The translations under genes were made by a program, and so were the position numbers. Positions 62,231 to 64,000 of a DNA stretch of 64,000 nt are shown one piece after another; within the stretch, counting starts at the first letter, position 1; the number at the start of each line of letters is the position of its first letter. The stretch comes from G963662905 sp963676415 (lineage in GTDB: Bacteria > Bacteroidota > Bacteroidia > Bacteroidales > WRLA01): positions 1,736,001 through 1,800,000 of the forward strand of contig OY781097.1 in assembly GCA_963676415.1 (NCBI GenBank). The letters are read 5' to 3'. Below the pieces are notes generated by a model. The model made no database searches. It had not been told where the DNA came from and was given only the letters and a program-made list of their open reading frames with translations.

Positions 62231-62614
62231 ATGAAAGTTATAGAAGGTCTTAAGTACACAAAAAATCATGAATGGATCAAAGTTGATGGCGACTTGGCAA
62301 TTGTTGGTATCACTGATTTTGCTCAGAGCCAGTTAGGCGACATCGTTTTTGTTGATGCAGCAGATTCCGTAGGCGAGACTATTGAAAAAGGTGAATCATT
62401 TGGTTCGATTGAAGCAGTAAAAACTGTTGAAGACGTTTTCCTTCCTGCTTCCGGAGAGATCATTGAGTTTAACGAAGAGCTTGAAGGAAAAGAAGAAGTT
62501 ATCAACTCAGACCCTTACGAAGGTGGCTGGATCGTGAAAATTAAGCTTTCTAATCCTGATGAGTTGGATGATCTTCTTGATGCTGAAGCTTATAAAGCAC
62601 ACATCGCAGAATAA
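62231..62614 (+). CDS. gcvH: Glycine cleavage system H protein
   Basis: GcvH carries the lipoyl arm that shuttles the aminomethyl group in glycine cleavage, and in some bacteria serves lipoate transfer. The 127-residue protein is complete: YTKNHEWIKVDGDLAIVGITDFAQSQLGDIVFVDL-type start (here DAADS after FV), the lipoylation site Lys64 in SIEAVKTVEDV, and the end NSDPYEGGWIVKIKLSNPDE. It stands alone after sprA with its own -7 box; gcvT and gcvP are elsewhere. After it, 62624-62670 holds imperfect hairpins that could end transcription. Confidence 0.96.
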   Translation: MKVIEGLKYTKNHEWIKVDGDLAIVGITDFAQSQLGDIVFVDAADSVGETIEKGESFGSIEAVKTVEDVFLPASGEIIEFNEELEGKEEVINSDPYEGGWIVKIKLSNPDELDDLLDAEAYKAHIAE

Positions 62615-62747
62615 TTTCAATGTTTGGCTCTGTGTTTTTTATTAAAAACAGGGCTGAATTTTTTAGCCCGTACTGGCGGCCTTTGAATTTTTGAAAGCAA
62701 ATTTTTTGAGAAATATAGCTACAAACAAAAATAGTTTTCAAAAGTTT

Positions 62748-62779
62748 TTTGCAAACCTAAGGCATTTGTTATATTTTTG
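62748..62779 (+). promoter_or_regulatory. Promoter of the first tonB gene
   Basis: TTTG at 62748-62751, a 20-base spacer and the perfect -7 box TATTTTTG at 62772-62779 match the Bacteroidota consensus. The leader would be about 74 bases. Confidence 0.75.
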
Positions 62780-62859
62780 GGCTGAATTTTAATTGCTGCT
62801 TAAAGGCGGCCTGATTTTTGCAGATAATTTAGAAGTTAATCAATAAATTAATCCAAGCC

Positions 62860-63543
62860 ATGGAAGTTAAAAAATCACCAAAAGCTAATCTGGAGACAAA
62901 GAGGACAATCTTTATCCAGTTGGGTTTGGTCGTGGCCCTGGGTTTGGTTCTTTTAGGTTTCGAATATAAAAGCTACGATAAAATCGAGCTTGAAATGGTA
63001 GAGCGCGTTGTGGAAGATATTCCCGAAGAGCTTGTCCAGATTACGAAACAGGAAGTTAAGCCTCCGGCACCAAAACCTCCACCACAGACTACAATCCTGA
63101 AAATTGTTGAAGATGATGTAGAAGTTGAAGACGACATCATCATTGATGCCGAAGCCGATGAGGATATGGAAGTTGAAGAGTACATTCCTATTGAGGTAGA
63201 GGAAGAAGAGGAAATCGTTGAAGAAGAAATTTTCACCGTTGTTGAAACCATGCCCGGTTTCCCTGGTGGAGAAGTCGAACGCATCAAATTCCTCCAGAAA
63301 AACATTAAGTATCCCCAGATGGCGCGCGAAAGCCAAATCCAGGGTACTGTTTATGTAACTTTCGTTGTGGAAACCGACGGAAAAGTGACTGACGTTCGGG
63401 TACTTCGTGGTATCGGCGGAGGTTGCGACGAAGAAGCTGTCCGCGTTATTAAAATGATGCCGAAATGGAATGCCGGTAAACAACGTGGTAAACCCGTTCG
63501 TGTACAGTTTAACATGCCGATTAAATTTACGTTACAGGGTTAG
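62860..63543 (+). CDS. TonB-family energy transducer
   Basis: The 227-residue protein has a short cytosolic start (MEVKKSPKANLETKR), one inner-membrane helix (about 16-35) and a periplasmic linker with a proline stretch (KPPAPKPPPQ, about 65-75). A long glutamate/aspartate-rich part (about 82-125) follows, then a C-terminal TonB domain (about 130-227; MPGFPGGEVERIKFLQKNIKYPQMARESQIQGTV in family form, ending MPIKFTLQG). It would pass proton-motive energy from ExbB/ExbD to outer-membrane transporters such as SusC-type proteins. No exbB/exbD are nearby. A related gene follows 218 bases downstream. Confidence 0.92.
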   Translation: MEVKKSPKANLETKRTIFIQLGLVVALGLVLLGFEYKSYDKIELEMVERVVEDIPEELVQITKQEVKPPAPKPPPQTTILKIVEDDVEVEDDIIIDAEADEDMEVEEYIPIEVEEEEEIVEEEIFTVVETMPGFPGGEVERIKFLQKNIKYPQMARESQIQGTVYVTFVVETDGKVTDVRVLRGIGGGCDEEAVRVIKMMPKWNAGKQRGKPVRVQFNMPIKFTLQG

Positions 63544-63567
63544 TAACAATATTTTATGTATGAAGCA

Positions 63568-63598
63568 GGCCTGTTTGTCAAAAGCAAACGGGCCTTTT
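63568..63598 (+). terminator. Terminator after the first tonB gene
   Basis: GGCCTGTTTG pairs with CAAACGGGCC (one G-U pair) around a seven-base loop, followed by TTTT. It ends the unit before the second tonB gene. Confidence 0.88.
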
Positions 63599-63761
63599 CA
63601 GTTTTAGGGGTTACTCCTAGTTACAACCTGTTAATTAAGGATTTACTTATCCTGCTCCCTTCCTGAAATTCTGTAAATTATTCTCTAAATCTGCGGGTTA
63701 TAAGTAATTACGGCCTGGTTTTTGTAAAATTTCATGTATTAACCACATAAATTAGTGTATC

Positions 63762-64000
63762 ATGGAAATCAAGAAATCACCAAAAGCAAATCTGGAAAGA
63801 AAGCGATTGCTCTTTTTTCAAATGGGTCTTATTGTCGCACTCAGTTTAAGCCTTTTAGGTTTTGAATGGAAAAGCTATGAACTGTCTTTGATCCCTCAAG
63901 GAGAGCGAATTGTGGAAGATATTCCCGAAGAATTGGTTCAAATTACAAAGCACTTAGTAAAACCTCCTCTTCCTAAACCCCCAACAAGAACAACAATACT
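63762..64000 (+). CDS. TonB-family energy transducer, second paralogue, 5' part only
   Basis: The gene begins with an ATG at 63762 and is cut by the window end after about 79 codons. The visible product is strikingly similar to the upstream tonB product: MEIKKSPKANLERKR, a membrane helix (FFQMGLIVALSLSLLGFEW), then GERIVEDIPEELVQITK and a proline-rich start of the linker (KPPLPKPP). The sequence differs by an insertion SLIPQG before the conserved block. It follows the terminator of the first copy, so it must have its own promoter; no TAnnTTTG box was found in the 160 bases before it. Confidence 0.88.
   Translation, partial: MEIKKSPKANLERKRLLFFQMGLIVALSLSLLGFEWKSYELSLIPQGERIVEDIPEELVQITKHLVKPPLPKPPTRTTI

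Noticed and set aside
1..64000. CRISPR arrays, tRNA or rRNA genes, insertion sequences with transposase
   Set aside because: No regularly spaced repeats, cloverleaf-like sequences with CCA-type ends, rRNA-like stretches or transposase motifs were seen on reading the gaps between genes.

Overview
The window looks like an ordinary chromosomal stretch of a Bacteroidota bacterium, probably a free-living relative of the Bacteroidales/Marinilabiliales (the rank below phylum is inference). The evidence is a full-length SprA (type IX secretion/gliding translocon), SusE/SusF-like glycan-binding lipoproteins, the alternative Bacteroidota GlmU, PorT-like barrel proteins, Bacteroidota-style TonB proteins, and many promoters with the phylum-specific -7 box TAnnTTTG, often with a TTG-type -33 box 19-20 bases upstream. 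Shine-Dalgarno sequences are mostly weak. No rRNA, tRNA, CRISPR array, prophage or intact insertion sequence was seen.

Layout. 1-1.9 kb: the end of a glycan-utilisation locus (one cut and one complete SusE/SusF-like gene). 2-9 kb: glutamine synthetase, a GlmU-like sugar nucleotidyltransferase, a tail-less SSB, an RND/MMPL exporter and RfbA. 9-12.5 kb (minus strand): an operon of an exported carboxypeptidase-regulatory-domain protein, a YwqK/MORN repeat protein and a cytosolic-type M14 carboxypeptidase. 12.6-18.9 kb (minus): a phosphorelay operon with a 1395-aa PocR/multi-PAS kinase, a stand-alone receiver and a receiver-kinase-receiver hybrid. 19-22.7 kb: asnS, rpoN and a degenerate PAP2-like membrane protein. 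23-29.4 kb (minus): an outer-membrane barrel protein and a second two-kinase operon whose first gene encodes 1496 residues. 30-36 kb: an exported M14 peptidase, a YtxH/holin-like envelope operon, a radical SAM/SPASM enzyme and aspartokinase. 35.8-42.3 kb: mfd, queG, a frameshifted methyltransferase and ruvB. 42.5-47.3 kb: a UspA - SPOR - UspA group and a kinase with a periplasmic substrate-binding-like sensor plus its receiver. 47.5-54 kb (minus): fba, mdh, pckA and maeB, a gluconeogenic/C4 block in which each gene appears to have its own control signals. 54.2-64 kb: ruvA-sprA, gcvH and two tandem tonB paralogues, the second cut by the window end.

The least ordinary sequence is non-coding or broken. 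There are two copies of a terminal-inverted-repeat hairpin element of about 180-200 bp (22727-22907 and 29504-29703). A different inverted-repeat-bounded element lies in the leader of the exported M14 peptidase (31893-32137), downstream of a well-formed promoter. Two related 18-bp palindromes sit in the two largest gaps, and a perfect 46-bp palindrome lies at 30018-30063. A methyltransferase gene is split by one base at a run of seven G. Several start sites are reassigned here because a -7 box lies inside or next to the longest open frame. All alignments, motif positions and promoter calls were made by eye; no database search was run.
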